Shown: positions 34,128 to 42,646, numbered from the stretch's first letter. The stretch: 64,000 bases of DNA from Myxococcus stipitatus DSM 14675 (GCF_000331735.1 NC_020126.1:2914001-2978000), one strand, 5' to 3'. Program-made: numbers and translations. Notes: generated by a model from the sequence alone, not told the origin.

Positions 34128-34982
34128 ATGACGCCCGCCGTCCTGCGCACCGTGGAAGAAGTGAAGACGTGGGCGGCGGGCTTGCGCCGTGAGGGGCGCC
34201 GGCTCGCGCTGGTGCCCACCATGGGCTACCTGCATGAAGGGCACCTCTCGCTCATTCGCGAGGGGCGCCGTCGCGCCGACGTGGTGGCCGTCTCCCTCTT
34301 CGTCAATCCGACCCAGTTCGGGCCTCGGGAGGACCTCTCGCGTTACCCGCGAGACTTCGAGGGAGACCTGGCCAAGTGTGGCGCCGCGGGGGCGGATGTC
34401 GTCTTCGCGCCCGGGCCTGAAGCCATGTATCCCCCCGGCTACCAGACGTACGTGGAGGTCACGGACGTCAGCCAGGGCCTGTGTGGTGCCCGACGTCCGG
34501 GGCACTTCCGAGGCGTGGCGACCATCGTCACCCAGCTGTTGGCGCTCTTCCGTCCGGAGGTCGCGCTCTTCGGGGAGAAGGACTACCAGCAGCTCCAGGT
34601 CATCCGGGCGTTGAACCGCGACCTGCACCTGGGGGCGGACATCGTCGGGATGCCGACGATTCGCGAGCCCGACGGGCTGGCGATGAGCAGCCGAAATGCC
34701 TACTTGTCCCCAGAAGAGAGGCAGCGCGCGCTGTCTCTGTCGCGAGGACTGAGGGCGGCGCTCACGTTGCTGCAGGGAGAGACCCGGGACGCGGCGGCGC
34801 TGACGGGGGCCGTCCGGCACGAGCTGGCGGCGGCCGGGCTGCGCGAGGACTACGTGGAGCTGGTGGACGCCGAGCGCCTCACGCCGCTCGACTCCGTGGC
34901 TCCTGGACAGACTGCTCGCTTGCTTGTGGCGGCTTTCAGCGGCACGACACGGCTCATCGACAACATGGCGTTGGGCGGTTAG
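34128..34982 (+). CDS. panC: Pantothenate synthetase PanC
   Basis: Joins pantoate and beta-alanine using ATP. 284 residues, with the nucleotide-binding PTMGYLHEGHLSLIREG, SLFVNPTQFGPREDLSRYPR, FGEKDYQQLQVIRALNRDL and SSRNAYLSPEER, all family signatures. Placed two bases after panB, so the pair is an operon and likely translationally coupled. No panD is visible in the window. Confidence 0.97.
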   Translation: MTPAVLRTVEEVKTWAAGLRREGRRLALVPTMGYLHEGHLSLIREGRRRADVVAVSLFVNPTQFGPREDLSRYPRDFEGDLAKCGAAGADVVFAPGPEAMYPPGYQTYVEVTDVSQGLCGARRPGHFRGVATIVTQLLALFRPEVALFGEKDYQQLQVIRALNRDLHLGADIVGMPTIREPDGLAMSSRNAYLSPEERQRALSLSRGLRAALTLLQGETRDAAALTGAVRHELAAAGLREDYVELVDAERLTPLDSVAPGQTARLLVAAFSGTTRLIDNMALGG

Positions 34983-34998
34983 GAGACCCCAGACACGT

Positions 34999-35490
34999 AT
35001 GGCATCGGGCGGAAAGTCGAAAGGGCCGGCGGGCGGCGAGCAGGCAATCAAGGTGGTCGCCGAGAATCGGCGTGCGCGCTTCGACTACACCGTCGATGAG
35101 AAAGTGGAGGCGGGTCTGGAGCTGACGGGAAGTGAGGTGAAGTCGTTGCGAGAAGGGGTGGCCAACCTCTCGGACGCCTATGCGCTTCCCAAGGGCAGCG
35201 AGCTGTTCTTGCTCAATGCCCACATTGGCTCCTACAAGTCCGCCAGCGTGTTCGACCATCTGCCCACGCGCGGCCGGAAGCTGCTGATGCATCGGGCGGA
35301 GATTGACCGTTGGGTCACCAAGGTGCGGGAGCGTGGTTATTCCATCATCCCGCTTGTGCTGTATTTCAAGAAAGGGCGCGCCAAGGTGGAGCTGGGGCTC
35401 TGTCGGGGCAAGACACACGAGGACCGGCGCCAAGACATCAAGGAACGGGAGACGAAGCGGGAGATGGACCGGGCTGTGCGCCGTCGTTGA
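34999..35490 (+). CDS. smpB: SsrA-binding protein SmpB
   Basis: Partner of tmRNA in rescuing stalled ribosomes. 163 residues; the core has AENRRARFDYTVDEKVEAGL, LTGSEVKSLREGVANLSDAY, LLNAHIGSYKSA and the basic C-terminal tail KTHEDRRQDIKERETKREMD. A 20-residue Gly/Lys-rich N-terminus is extra. ATG at 34999 follows panC by 16 bases with AGGAGA upstream. Downstream is an SspB-type adaptor, a functional neighbour. Confidence 0.95.
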   Translation: MASGGKSKGPAGGEQAIKVVAENRRARFDYTVDEKVEAGLELTGSEVKSLREGVANLSDAYALPKGSELFLLNAHIGSYKSASVFDHLPTRGRKLLMHRAEIDRWVTKVRERGYSIIPLVLYFKKGRAKVELGLCRGKTHEDRRQDIKERETKREMDRAVRRR

Positions 35491-35524
35491 GGGGCGCTCC
35501 CGAATTTCTACCGCCGTACACCGG

Positions 35525-36049
35525 ATGGACGACTCGAAGGATTTGGACAAGAAGGAACGACTGCTCGCCGCGCTGGACCAGGGGATGGTGATGATCCACC
35601 TGGATGCGCGCCGGCCGGGTGTGCTCGTTCCCGTTTCGCTGCGGGGTGAGGCGCATCTGCGTCTCAACCTGTCGTATCGCTTTGACCCGCCGGACCTGAC
35701 GGTGGGGGAGTGGGGCGTGCGTTGTACGCTGAGCTTCTCGGGGTCTCGCTTCAAGGTGGCGGTGCCCTGGTCGGCGTTGTTCGCCATTGCCAGCCATGTG
35801 ACGAAGGAGTCGTGGATGTACATGGAGGACATGCCGCCGGAGCTGCTTCAGCAGCCGGTGGCGCCGCGTCCTTCGCCGCAGCCGGTGCCGGTTGCCTCGG
35901 AGCGTCCGCGCACCTTCCTGCGCGAGGTGCCCGCGGAGCCGGTGGATGAGGCGCCTCCCGTGGCCGCTGCTGCGGCGGAAGTCCCGCCGGAGGGGCCCAA
36001 GGATGATGCACCGCCGCCGCGTCGGGGACACCTGCGCCTGGTGAAGTGA
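35525..36049 (+). CDS. sspB: SspB-family ClpXP adaptor
   Basis: SspB tethers SsrA-tagged proteins to ClpXP. The first 95 or so residues match the SspB substrate-binding domain in layout (KERLLAALDQGMVMIHLDAR, PGVLVPVSLRGEAHLRLNLS, and FKVAVPWSALFAIASHVTKE). A flexible Pro/Ala/Glu-rich tail follows, and the very end, RRGHLRLVK, resembles the short XB motif with which SspB docks on ClpX. Location 34 bases after smpB, whose tmRNA system makes the tagged substrates, supports the call. 174 residues from ATG 35525. Confidence 0.83.
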   Translation: MDDSKDLDKKERLLAALDQGMVMIHLDARRPGVLVPVSLRGEAHLRLNLSYRFDPPDLTVGEWGVRCTLSFSGSRFKVAVPWSALFAIASHVTKESWMYMEDMPPELLQQPVAPRPSPQPVPVASERPRTFLREVPAEPVDEAPPVAAAAAEVPPEGPKDDAPPPRRGHLRLVK

Positions 36050-36054
36050 GTCTT

Positions 36055-36083
36055 CGGAAGGGCGCGGGTTGTGCGCCCTTCCG
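36055..36083. terminator. Perfect 11-bp hairpin between sspB and the convergent kinase gene
   Basis: CGGAAGGGCGC and GCGCCCTTCCG pair around GGGTTGT, six bases after the sspB stop and 100 bases before the kinase stop on the other strand. No T-tract follows. Confidence 0.65.
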
Positions 36084-36183
36084 TCCCCGCGGGGATGCCC
36101 GGGTACACGGTGCAGTGCATCGAGTGTCGGGTTGAGGCTGTGCGGCTTCGGTGATTGGGTGATGTGGAGCCGCGCGGAGGCCT

Positions 36184-38067
36184 TCAGCGGTGGAGCTTCA
36201 CCTCGAGCTGCGTCGCTTCGCCGCCGGGGAAGGACCCCTTCCATGTCCGGTAGCCCTTGAGGCGAACCTGGACGTTGACGGGGCCCTCGGGGAAGAGGTT
36301 GTCGAGGGCGAGGGGCGTCGTCCCCACGGGCCTGTCATCGACGAGGACGGTGGCTCCGGAAGGCTCGCTCATGAGCATGAGCACAGGGGTGGCCACGGGC
36401 TGGTTGAGGCTGGCCTTGAGGCGACTCGAGATTCTGTTTCGCTGCGGCCACAGCCACATGCTGCCGCCCACGGCGACCCCGATGCCCAGAAGCGCGATGA
36501 CGAGTCGACCCCATCGTCGCGAAGGCGCGGCGAACTGGGGGCTCCCCTCCCAATCGCCCGCCGGGCGAGGCGCTCGCTCCTCGAGCTCCAAGGCATCCGC
36601 GCCGGCCCGAAGCACGCTGGGCGCGGAGGGGCGACGACCCACGGACTCGACGCTGTCCGCGAGGCTCAACGTCCCGGCGGCAGGCTGCGATGCTGAATCC
36701 GGGAGAGGGCGCTGCGGAGCACCACCGGCGAGCGCACCCACGCCAGGCGGAGTCCTGGCTCCAGGGGGACCCTGCGGTACGCCTCCCGGTGACGAGTCCC
36801 CAGAACGCGTGCCCGCATTCATGGAGCGCCGACCCTCGCCGTTGCCATGGCTTGGCACAGAGGCCTGACCCGGATGCACTGCTGGTACACGGTTCACGCC
36901 GCCGGTCATCGGCCCGCTCGCGGAAGCCATCGCATGGGCGTGAAGCACGAGATCCGAATCGCAGACGGAGCAAGCCGCACGGGGCGCGGACAGAGGAGTC
37001 AGACAGCGCGCGCAGCGATGGATGAGCCGTCCACTGGAGCTCATCTCGACGCCCGCCATCTCTGACGGCTCTTGCTCCTGCATGAGCATGTCCACCGCGA
37101 AGCTGGACATGGACGACGCGGGCACCTCGGGCGCGGGAGGCGCAGCCGCTTCACCTTGCTCCTGGAGCGTGGGGGGCGGAGCCAGCGTCGACAGGAAGGT
37201 GGTGAGTACGTCGGCGGTCGTGGGCTCGCCCGACTGTGACAGCCATCGCGCGAGCACTCCCCCCACGGCCTGGGCCGAGGGGAACCGGGCTTCCGGCGCA
37301 CGGGCCAGCATGCGGCGGACCGCATCGGCGAGTGGTGCGGGAACCCCTGGTGGCAATGCCGGCACTTCGCGCGAGACGATGGCCACCGCGACCGAGCCCG
37401 ACGCCGTGATGCCAGCGAACGGATGCGCACCCGTGAGCAGCTCGTGAAAGACGAGCCCCAAGGAGAACTGGTCGCTGAGCTCCGTGGCGGGGGCGCCTTG
37501 AAGGACCTCGGGAGCGCTGTAGGCCTCCTTGCCCCTGAAGAGCCCAGGCTCGGTGAAGGACGCACCGCTCAGTCGGGCGATGCCGAAGTCCGTCACCTTC
37601 ACCTCGCCCTCACGGGACACGAGGATGTTGGACGGTGAGACGTCCCGGTGGGCGACCATGACCGGCCGTCCCTCGTGCGTCTTGCGGTAGGCGTGGTGCA
37701 GGCCCGCGAGTGACTGGAGCGTGATGAACGCCGCGAGGTGAGGAGGAAAGCGCCGCCCCTGCCTGGCGGCGAGCCGCAGCAGCACGCCCAGATCCCAACC
37801 GTCCACCAGCTCCATCACCAGGAAGAGGCCCGATGCGTCTTCGCCCACGTCGAACACCGTGGCGATGTTCTGGTGCTGAAGCTGGGTGGCGAGCCGAGCC
37901 TCCGCCAGGAACATCCGAGCGATGTCCGGCTCCTTCGCCAGGTGCGGCAGGATGCGCTTGATGGCGACGGTGCGCTCGAAGCCCTCCGCGCCGCGCGCCA
38001 CCCCGAGGAAGAGCTCCGCCATGCCTCCAGAAGCCAGGGGCCTGATGAGCCGATAGCGTTCATTCAC
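36184..38067 (-). CDS. Hanks-type Ser/Thr protein kinase with zinc ribbon, TM and PEGA domain
   Basis: 627 residues. The kinase domain (about 1-275) has the Gly-loop LASGGMAELFLG, K37 in VAIKRI, the catalytic HRDVSPSN (H140-R141-D142) and DFG (160-162), so it should be active. A four-Cys ribbon follows at C352, C355, C366, C369 (RCARCLTPLSAPRAACSVC). One membrane segment (VIALLGIGVAVGGSMWLW, about 525-545) and a C-terminal PEGA-like domain (SEPSGATVLVDDRPVGTTPL, about 560-627) predict an external domain. DUF971 lies upstream on the same strand, 22 bases away. Substrate unknown. Confidence 0.93.
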   Translation of the reverse strand: MNERYRLIRPLASGGMAELFLGVARGAEGFERTVAIKRILPHLAKEPDIARMFLAEARLATQLQHQNIATVFDVGEDASGLFLVMELVDGWDLGVLLRLAARQGRRFPPHLAAFITLQSLAGLHHAYRKTHEGRPVMVAHRDVSPSNILVSREGEVKVTDFGIARLSGASFTEPGLFRGKEAYSAPEVLQGAPATELSDQFSLGLVFHELLTGAHPFAGITASGSVAVAIVSREVPALPPGVPAPLADAVRRMLARAPEARFPSAQAVGGVLARWLSQSGEPTTADVLTTFLSTLAPPPTLQEQGEAAAPPAPEVPASSMSSFAVDMLMQEQEPSEMAGVEMSSSGRLIHRCARCLTPLSAPRAACSVCDSDLVLHAHAMASASGPMTGGVNRVPAVHPGQASVPSHGNGEGRRSMNAGTRSGDSSPGGVPQGPPGARTPPGVGALAGGAPQRPLPDSASQPAAGTLSLADSVESVGRRPSAPSVLRAGADALELEERAPRPAGDWEGSPQFAAPSRRWGRLVIALLGIGVAVGGSMWLWPQRNRISSRLKASLNQPVATPVLMLMSEPSGATVLVDDRPVGTTPLALDNLFPEGPVNVQVRLKGYRTWKGSFPGGEATQLEVKLHR

Positions 38068-38089
38068 GGCGAAGCTCCGGGCAGATGCT

Positions 38090-38428
38090 TCAGTTGATGG
38101 GCTGGGTGAGTTCGCGCAGCAGCTTCCAGGGGTAGATGCCGGTGGTGTGGCCGTCGCTGAAGGCGAACGTCAGCGCGTAGTTGCCCACCGGGTGCACCTG
38201 CTTCACCTGCAGGTTCGCGGGGACCTGGGTGGTGTCCAGCGTGCGTTGGTTGGTCCACTCGTCCACACAGCCAGCGCAGGGGCAGTGTTGGCGAAGTGCC
38301 TGCGCGGTGGCGGTCGACTTCGCGCCATCATCCCAGGTCAGCTCCAGACGGGAGCCATCCGACGACAGGCGAGCGTCCGTCGCGGTGGCGGTGGGGGTCG
38401 AGGGCTTGATGCGGTCCCAGAAGCTCAA
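38090..38428 (-). CDS. DUF971 (GBBH-like N-terminal domain) protein
   Basis: Single-domain protein of 112 residues with the DUF971 pattern: LELTWDDGAKSTATAQALRQ, CPCAGCVDEWT and the end motif FSDGHTTGIYPWKLLREL. The two close cysteines (CPCAGC) fit metal or cluster binding; relatives are linked with iron-sulphur cluster handling or found fused to Mrp-type proteins. Starts with TTG at 38428, with AAAGG eight bases upstream. Located between the HD-GYP gene and the kinase on one strand. Confidence 0.85.
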   Translation of the reverse strand: MSFWDRIKPSTPTATATDARLSSDGSRLELTWDDGAKSTATAQALRQHCPCAGCVDEWTNQRTLDTTQVPANLQVKQVHPVGNYALTFAFSDGHTTGIYPWKLLRELTQPIN

Positions 38429-38498
38429 CGTTGCACCTTTCCGAGTCTCAACAGCGAGGCGCCTTCCCTAACATTCTTCACGCTCGCCGGCGCGGGCA

Positions 38499-40205
38499 TC
38501 ACGAGGCCAGCTTGACGGGCAGCCGGTGGCCTTCCAGGCGCACGCCCTTCTTGGCCAGCACTCGCCGGAGGGCCGCCACCACCTGCGGGTCCAGCTGCGC
38601 GCCGGTGAGGGCGTCGAGAATCTCCATGGCCTTCTCCAGCGGCATGGCCTTCTGGTACGGCCGCGTGGAGGTGCACGCATCGAACGTGTCCGCGCAGGCG
38701 ACGATGCGCGCCAGCAGCGGAATGTCCTCGCCGCGCAGCCGGTCCGGATAGCCCGTTCCGTCCCATCGCTCGTGGTGATGGCGCACGCACGCGCGCACCG
38801 CGCCCAGGAAGCTGACGGGGCCGATGATGGCGTCGCCGATGGCGGGGTGCTCGCGCATGATGGCCATCTCCTGGTCCGTCAGCTTCGACTGCTTGCAGAG
38901 GATGGACTCGACGATGCCAATCTTGCCGATGTCGTGGAGGATGCCGCCGTACTGGAGCTGACGCAGCTCGCGCTCGGTGAGGTTCAGCTCGCGGCCAATC
39001 TCCACCGCCACGTCACCCACCCGCTGGCTGTGGCCCCGTGTGTAGGCGTCCTTCGAGTCGATGGAGTTGGCCAGCGCGACGATGGTCTCCAGGTAGCCCT
39101 TCTCCAGGCTCTCGTAGAGGCCGCGGTTCTCCATGTCGTACGCGAGCAGCTGCTTGCTCATGTAGTTGAAGGTCTGGGCCAGCTCTCCCAGCTCGTTCCG
39201 CTGCGGAATCTTCACCTCCACGCCGAACTTGCCGCGCGCCAGCTCCAGCGCGCCGTCGGTGAAGACCTTGAGCGGGCGGGTGAGATTGCGGGAGAAGAGG
39301 GCCGCCATCACCAACGCGACGAGGATGGCCGCGCCGAGGCCCACGAGGATGCGCTGCTCCATCGTCTCGACCTGCCGGTAGGCGTGCTCCACCGGCTGCT
39401 CGGAGAGGATGGCCCAGCCCGTCTCGGGCAGCACCGTGTACGCGGCGACCACCGCGTCGCGGCCCTCGCCGAAGTTGCCCACGTGGAACAGCTCCGCGTT
39501 GGGCGTGGAGGCCAGCTGCCGCAGCAGGTGCGCCACCGGGCTGCGCTGGGACACATCACCGCCCAGCGACGCCACGCCGCCTCCGCCGACGACGAGATGC
39601 CCGCGAGGGTCCGCCAGATACGCGAAGCCCGTGCTGCCCACGCGCTCCTGCTCCAGCATGTGGCGCAAGCCCGCGAGTGACAGGTCCGCGGCGATGAAGC
39701 CCTTGATGGGCTCGCCCACGGAGAAGGCCAGCGTCACGACGGGACCACCGCCGCTCACGGGCACCGCGTTCGAATAGCGAGGCCCGTCCGTGCCGCCCTC
39801 GAGCAGCACGCGGCTGCGCTCCTCATGCGAGGCCAGGTCGGTGGGGGACACGTCGTGGCGGGAGAAGGCCTGGAGCCCTGGGAGCCGCTTGGCGTCGGGG
39901 CCGAAGACGGTGATGGCCAGCACCTCGCGCCGCTGGGAGAGCACCGAGGCCAGGTGCGTCTGCTGCGCGGGCAGGGGCAGCGCGAAGAAGTCCGGGACGC
40001 GGGCCAGTCCCATGACGGCCTCGGTCGGCTCCCCGAGGAAGATTTCGGCCTTGAGCCGCAGCTGCTTCACCCGCTCCTGGGCCAGCTCTTGCGCGTCGCG
40101 CACCAGGAGCTCGCGCGTGTGCGAGACGGACAGCCACCCCACCATCAGCGTGGGGACGATGCTGACCAGCAGCATCAACAGGAGGATGGCTTTGAACAGG
40201 CGCAC
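38499..40205 (-). CDS. Membrane HD-GYP phosphodiesterase with Cache and HAMP domains
   Basis: Predicted cyclic-di-GMP phosphodiesterase sensing an outside signal. 568 residues: TM1 about 5-27, a periplasmic dCache-like region about 30-280 (SNAVPVSGGGPVVTLAFSVG, GSTGFAYLADPRGHLVVGG), TM2 about 286-304, HAMP about 305-357, and HD-GYP from about 370. The metal HD is at 424-425 (LHDIGKIGI), and the signature HHERWDGTGYP is at 477-487, complete. GTG at 40205 has GGAGGAG upstream. Third gene in a run with two envelope proteins, 19 bases behind the LysM-like one, which suggests those proteins provide or shape its input. Confidence 0.93.
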   Translation of the reverse strand: MRLFKAILLLMLLVSIVPTLMVGWLSVSHTRELLVRDAQELAQERVKQLRLKAEIFLGEPTEAVMGLARVPDFFALPLPAQQTHLASVLSQRREVLAITVFGPDAKRLPGLQAFSRHDVSPTDLASHEERSRVLLEGGTDGPRYSNAVPVSGGGPVVTLAFSVGEPIKGFIAADLSLAGLRHMLEQERVGSTGFAYLADPRGHLVVGGGGVASLGGDVSQRSPVAHLLRQLASTPNAELFHVGNFGEGRDAVVAAYTVLPETGWAILSEQPVEHAYRQVETMEQRILVGLGAAILVALVMAALFSRNLTRPLKVFTDGALELARGKFGVEVKIPQRNELGELAQTFNYMSKQLLAYDMENRGLYESLEKGYLETIVALANSIDSKDAYTRGHSQRVGDVAVEIGRELNLTERELRQLQYGGILHDIGKIGIVESILCKQSKLTDQEMAIMREHPAIGDAIIGPVSFLGAVRACVRHHHERWDGTGYPDRLRGEDIPLLARIVACADTFDACTSTRPYQKAMPLEKAMEILDALTGAQLDPQVVAALRRVLAKKGVRLEGHRLPVKLAS

Positions 40206-40224
40206 GGGGCGGCTCCTCCAGGGA

Positions 40225-41127
40225 CTACTGCCACTGGCCCTTCTGGACTTCGAGTTTGAGTCGCTCGGGGACCAGCTCGAACCGGCGGACTCCCGACGGC
40301 TCCGAGCGTCCCAGGGGCCCCACCGCCCTCACCGTCCACCAGTAGCGCCCCGCGGGCAACACAGGCAATTGCAGCTCGGGCGAAGAGGCCGTCTGCGTGA
40401 GCACGGCCGCGCCCTGGGCATCCCGCGCGACCTCGACTTCATAACGCTCCGCTCCCGGCTGCGCCGCCCAGGACAGCTTCACCGGACCCAGCAGTCCCTT
40501 GCCATCCGCGCGCCGCTTGAGCACCGCGCCCTCCTCGGGCTGGTCTGGCAAGGGTGTCGCGAGCGGCGGCGCGGGGCGAGCCGGAGGCCGACCCTTCTCC
40601 ACGAGCACCGTCTCCCCCGGTGCCACGGGATGGGTGACGCCCTCTGCCTCGACGCGCACGGGAGGGCCTCGAACGACGGTGACGGTGGTGGTGCCGGCAT
40701 CCGGCTCCACGCGCACGCTGAAGGCGGAAGAGGCGGGTGGGCGCGCGGCGGTCACCAGGGCCCCCGCGGCGTTGGCGGCCTCCGAGGCGAGCGCATAGCG
40801 CGCGGTGCGGAAGTGGACCTCGGCTTCTCGCAGCCGAGTCTCGGCCTCGGTGGGGCCGCCCACGTCCTTGGCCTGGGACACGAGCGTGCGCGCTGTCTCC
40901 AGCGCCTTGAGGGCCAGTGCCCGTTCCTGGCCGGGAAGCTTCAGCCGGGTGCCGGGGGGGACGGAGTCCGACGGGAGCGAATTGAGCGCGCGCAGCTCCG
41001 CCGAGGCATTCGCGTCACCCAGCACGCGGACCGCCACGTCCTTGAGGGACTCCTGGGGGCCCACCACCGTCGAGGGGTCCGCGGGCGCGGCGCTCAACCA
41101 CGCGAGCAGGAGCAAGGGTGTCCTCAT
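40225..41127 (-). CDS. Exported LysM-like / fibronectin-like protein
   Basis: 300 residues. A signal peptide (MRTPLLLLAWLSAAPA) precedes a degenerate LysM-like segment (QESLKDVAVRVLGDANASAE, VPPGTRLKLPG), a helical region (about 70-130), a Val/Pro-rich middle, and a C-terminal fibronectin-III-like fold (PVKLSWAAQPGAERYEVEVA, LPAGRYWWTVRAVGPLGRSE). LysM would bind peptidoglycan (family knowledge; here degenerate). Start ATG overlaps the FecR lipoprotein stop as ATGA (41124-41127), and HD-GYP follows by 19 bases, so the three are cotranscribed. Confidence 0.78.
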   Translation of the reverse strand: MRTPLLLLAWLSAAPADPSTVVGPQESLKDVAVRVLGDANASAELRALNSLPSDSVPPGTRLKLPGQERALALKALETARTLVSQAKDVGGPTEAETRLREAEVHFRTARYALASEAANAAGALVTAARPPASSAFSVRVEPDAGTTTVTVVRGPPVRVEAEGVTHPVAPGETVLVEKGRPPARPAPPLATPLPDQPEEGAVLKRRADGKGLLGPVKLSWAAQPGAERYEVEVARDAQGAAVLTQTASSPELQLPVLPAGRYWWTVRAVGPLGRSEPSGVRRFELVPERLKLEVQKGQWQ

Positions 41128-41597
41128 TGGAAGACAATCTCCCTTCCCGCCTGGATGGTGGCCGCTGGCGTGGTGACAGAGAGCGACTGGGTCGAGGGCT
41201 GCTCCAGCTCCGCGTCGATGCGGCCGCGCAGCACCGTCAGGTCCGTGCGCTGCCGCCCGGGCCTGGGCCGGGTCTCCGCGATGCCGATGAGCGAGTCCCC
41301 GCCCAGGTGTACGGTGCTGCCGTTGCCGCTGAAGACCAGGTCCGCGCCCGCGCCCTCGACGGTGCGCACCTTGTCGTTCTCGAACAGGGGCACGCCTTCA
41401 CTGGCGGTGCTCCACTCGTCGGCGGTGGCGCGCTTGATTTGAACGTTCCCCTTCAGCCCGCGCAGGTGTGCTCGAGGCGAGGGCGGCGGCGTGGTCGACG
41501 TCGTGGCCACGGTGGGCGCGTCCTCGGCGGTGCAGCCGAGTGGCGAAGCCGAGAGCGCGAGCACGAGCAGCATGGGGAGCCAGCGTCGACGATTCAC
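41124..41597 (-). CDS. FecR-domain lipoprotein
   Basis: 157 residues. Lipobox SPLGC puts the lipidated Cys at about residue 22. The mature protein is one FecR-like beta domain (LKGNVQIKRATADEWSTASE, LFENDKVRTVEGAGADLVFS, LTVLRGRIDAELEQPSTQSL, TTPAATIQAGREIVF). In other bacteria this domain stands with LysM proteins and signalling enzymes at the envelope. First gene of the operon with the LysM-like protein and the HD-GYP enzyme; it ends with a 4-base overlap. Confidence 0.85.
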   Translation of the reverse strand: MNRRRWLPMLLVLALSASPLGCTAEDAPTVATTSTTPPPSPRAHLRGLKGNVQIKRATADEWSTASEGVPLFENDKVRTVEGAGADLVFSGNGSTVHLGGDSLIGIAETRPRPGRQRTDLTVLRGRIDAELEQPSTQSLSVTTPAATIQAGREIVFQ

Positions 41598-41633
41598 GAG
41601 AAGGGGTCCGCCTGGAGGTCCAAGGGCCCCAGG

Positions 41634-42437
41634 CTAATCCAATCGGCGGTGTCGCAGGCAGGGCAGGTCGCGGCGAATGCGCGCCTGGAGTGCCGGGTCC
41701 ACGGGCGCCAGGGCCAGGCCCTCGCCTTCGGAGGCCCGCGCCGTCACCAGCCCCCAGGGGTCCACCACCATCGCGTGGCCATATGTCTGACGCTGGGCCG
41801 AGTGCCGCCCACCTTGCGCGGGAGCCAGCACGTACGCCTGGTTCTCGATGGCGCGGGCCCGCAGCAGCACCTCCCAGTGGTCCTTGCCCGTCATCATCGT
41901 GAAGGCCGCCGGGACCGCGAGCAGCGTCGCGCCGTCCTTCGAAAGCCGCCGGTACAACTCCGGGAACCGCAGGTCGTAGCAGACCGACATCCCCAGCCGC
42001 CCCACCTCCGTGTCCGCCGCGACGACCTCCGTCCCGGGGGCCACCGCCGCCGACTCCTGGTAGGTCGCACCATCACCCACCTCGACGTCGAACAGGTGCA
42101 TCTTCCGGTAGACGCCCAGGCGCTCGCCGTCAGGGCCGAAGAGGACGCTGGTGTTGTAGAGCCGCCCGCCTGGCGCGCCCGTCTCCAGGACGCTGCCGGC
42201 CAGCAGGGTCACCTTCCGCTCGCGCGCCAGCTCGGCCATGCGGGAGAGGGTGGGGCCGTCCAGGCCTTCGGCTGCTCCCTGCCGCTCGGGCTCCGGACCC
42301 ATCCACGCGAAGTTCTCGGGGAGGCCCACCAGCCGAGCGCCCAGCTCACTGGCGCGCCGGACGAGGCGAGTGGCGGCTTCCACGTTGTGGGCCTTGTCCG
42401 CGGTGGACACCATCTGAGCGGCGGCGATGAGGTGCAT
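41634..42437 (-). CDS. Carbon-nitrogen hydrolase (nitrilase superfamily, deaminated-glutathione-amidase-like)
   Basis: 267-residue amidase fold with the full catalytic triad: E41 in LVGLPENFAW, K112 in VYRKMHLFDV and C153 in GMSVCYDLRFPELYRRL. The motif YDLRFPELYR and the length fit the Nit1/NitC branch that cleaves deaminated glutathione to 2-oxoglutarate and Cys-Gly, a metabolite-repair job; other amides remain possible. Cytosolic, no signal. The FecR operon starts 36 bases after its stop on the same strand; upstream it is divergent from rimP. Confidence 0.9.
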   Translation of the reverse strand: MHLIAAAQMVSTADKAHNVEAATRLVRRASELGARLVGLPENFAWMGPEPERQGAAEGLDGPTLSRMAELARERKVTLLAGSVLETGAPGGRLYNTSVLFGPDGERLGVYRKMHLFDVEVGDGATYQESAAVAPGTEVVAADTEVGRLGMSVCYDLRFPELYRRLSKDGATLLAVPAAFTMMTGKDHWEVLLRARAIENQAYVLAPAQGGRHSAQRQTYGHAMVVDPWGLVTARASEGEGLALAPVDPALQARIRRDLPCLRHRRLD

Positions 42438-42574
42438 GGACCCGTTATAACGCCCGCCCGGCTCGCGGAACCCCTGGGAATTCCTTGCCCTGTTGGCCAG
42501 GTTTCACGGGACCCTAGAGGGAGCGTCCTTCCTTTACACCCTTTGGGGGGGTGTGTTACGGACGCGCCCGACAT

Positions 42575-42596
42575 TTTTCGATGTGCACCTCGAAAA
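42575..42596. promoter_or_regulatory. Inverted repeat in the rimP-nusA leader
   Basis: TTTTCGA and TCGAAAA, separated by TGTGCACC, lie 51 bases upstream of the rimP start. The short AT-rich arms stand out from the GC-rich setting. A leader hairpin or protein site controlling the rimP-nusA-infB cluster is possible; no known motif is matched. Confidence 0.4.
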
Positions 42597-42646
42597 GTGG
42601 GCCGCCGTGCCCGCTTTTCGCGTTTTTGGAGTCTGGTTTCCTGGCT

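Noticed and set aside
42551-42646. Longer rimP start.
   Set aside because: The added residues (Cys/Pro/Phe-rich) do not resemble RimP and would cross the leader inverted repeat.
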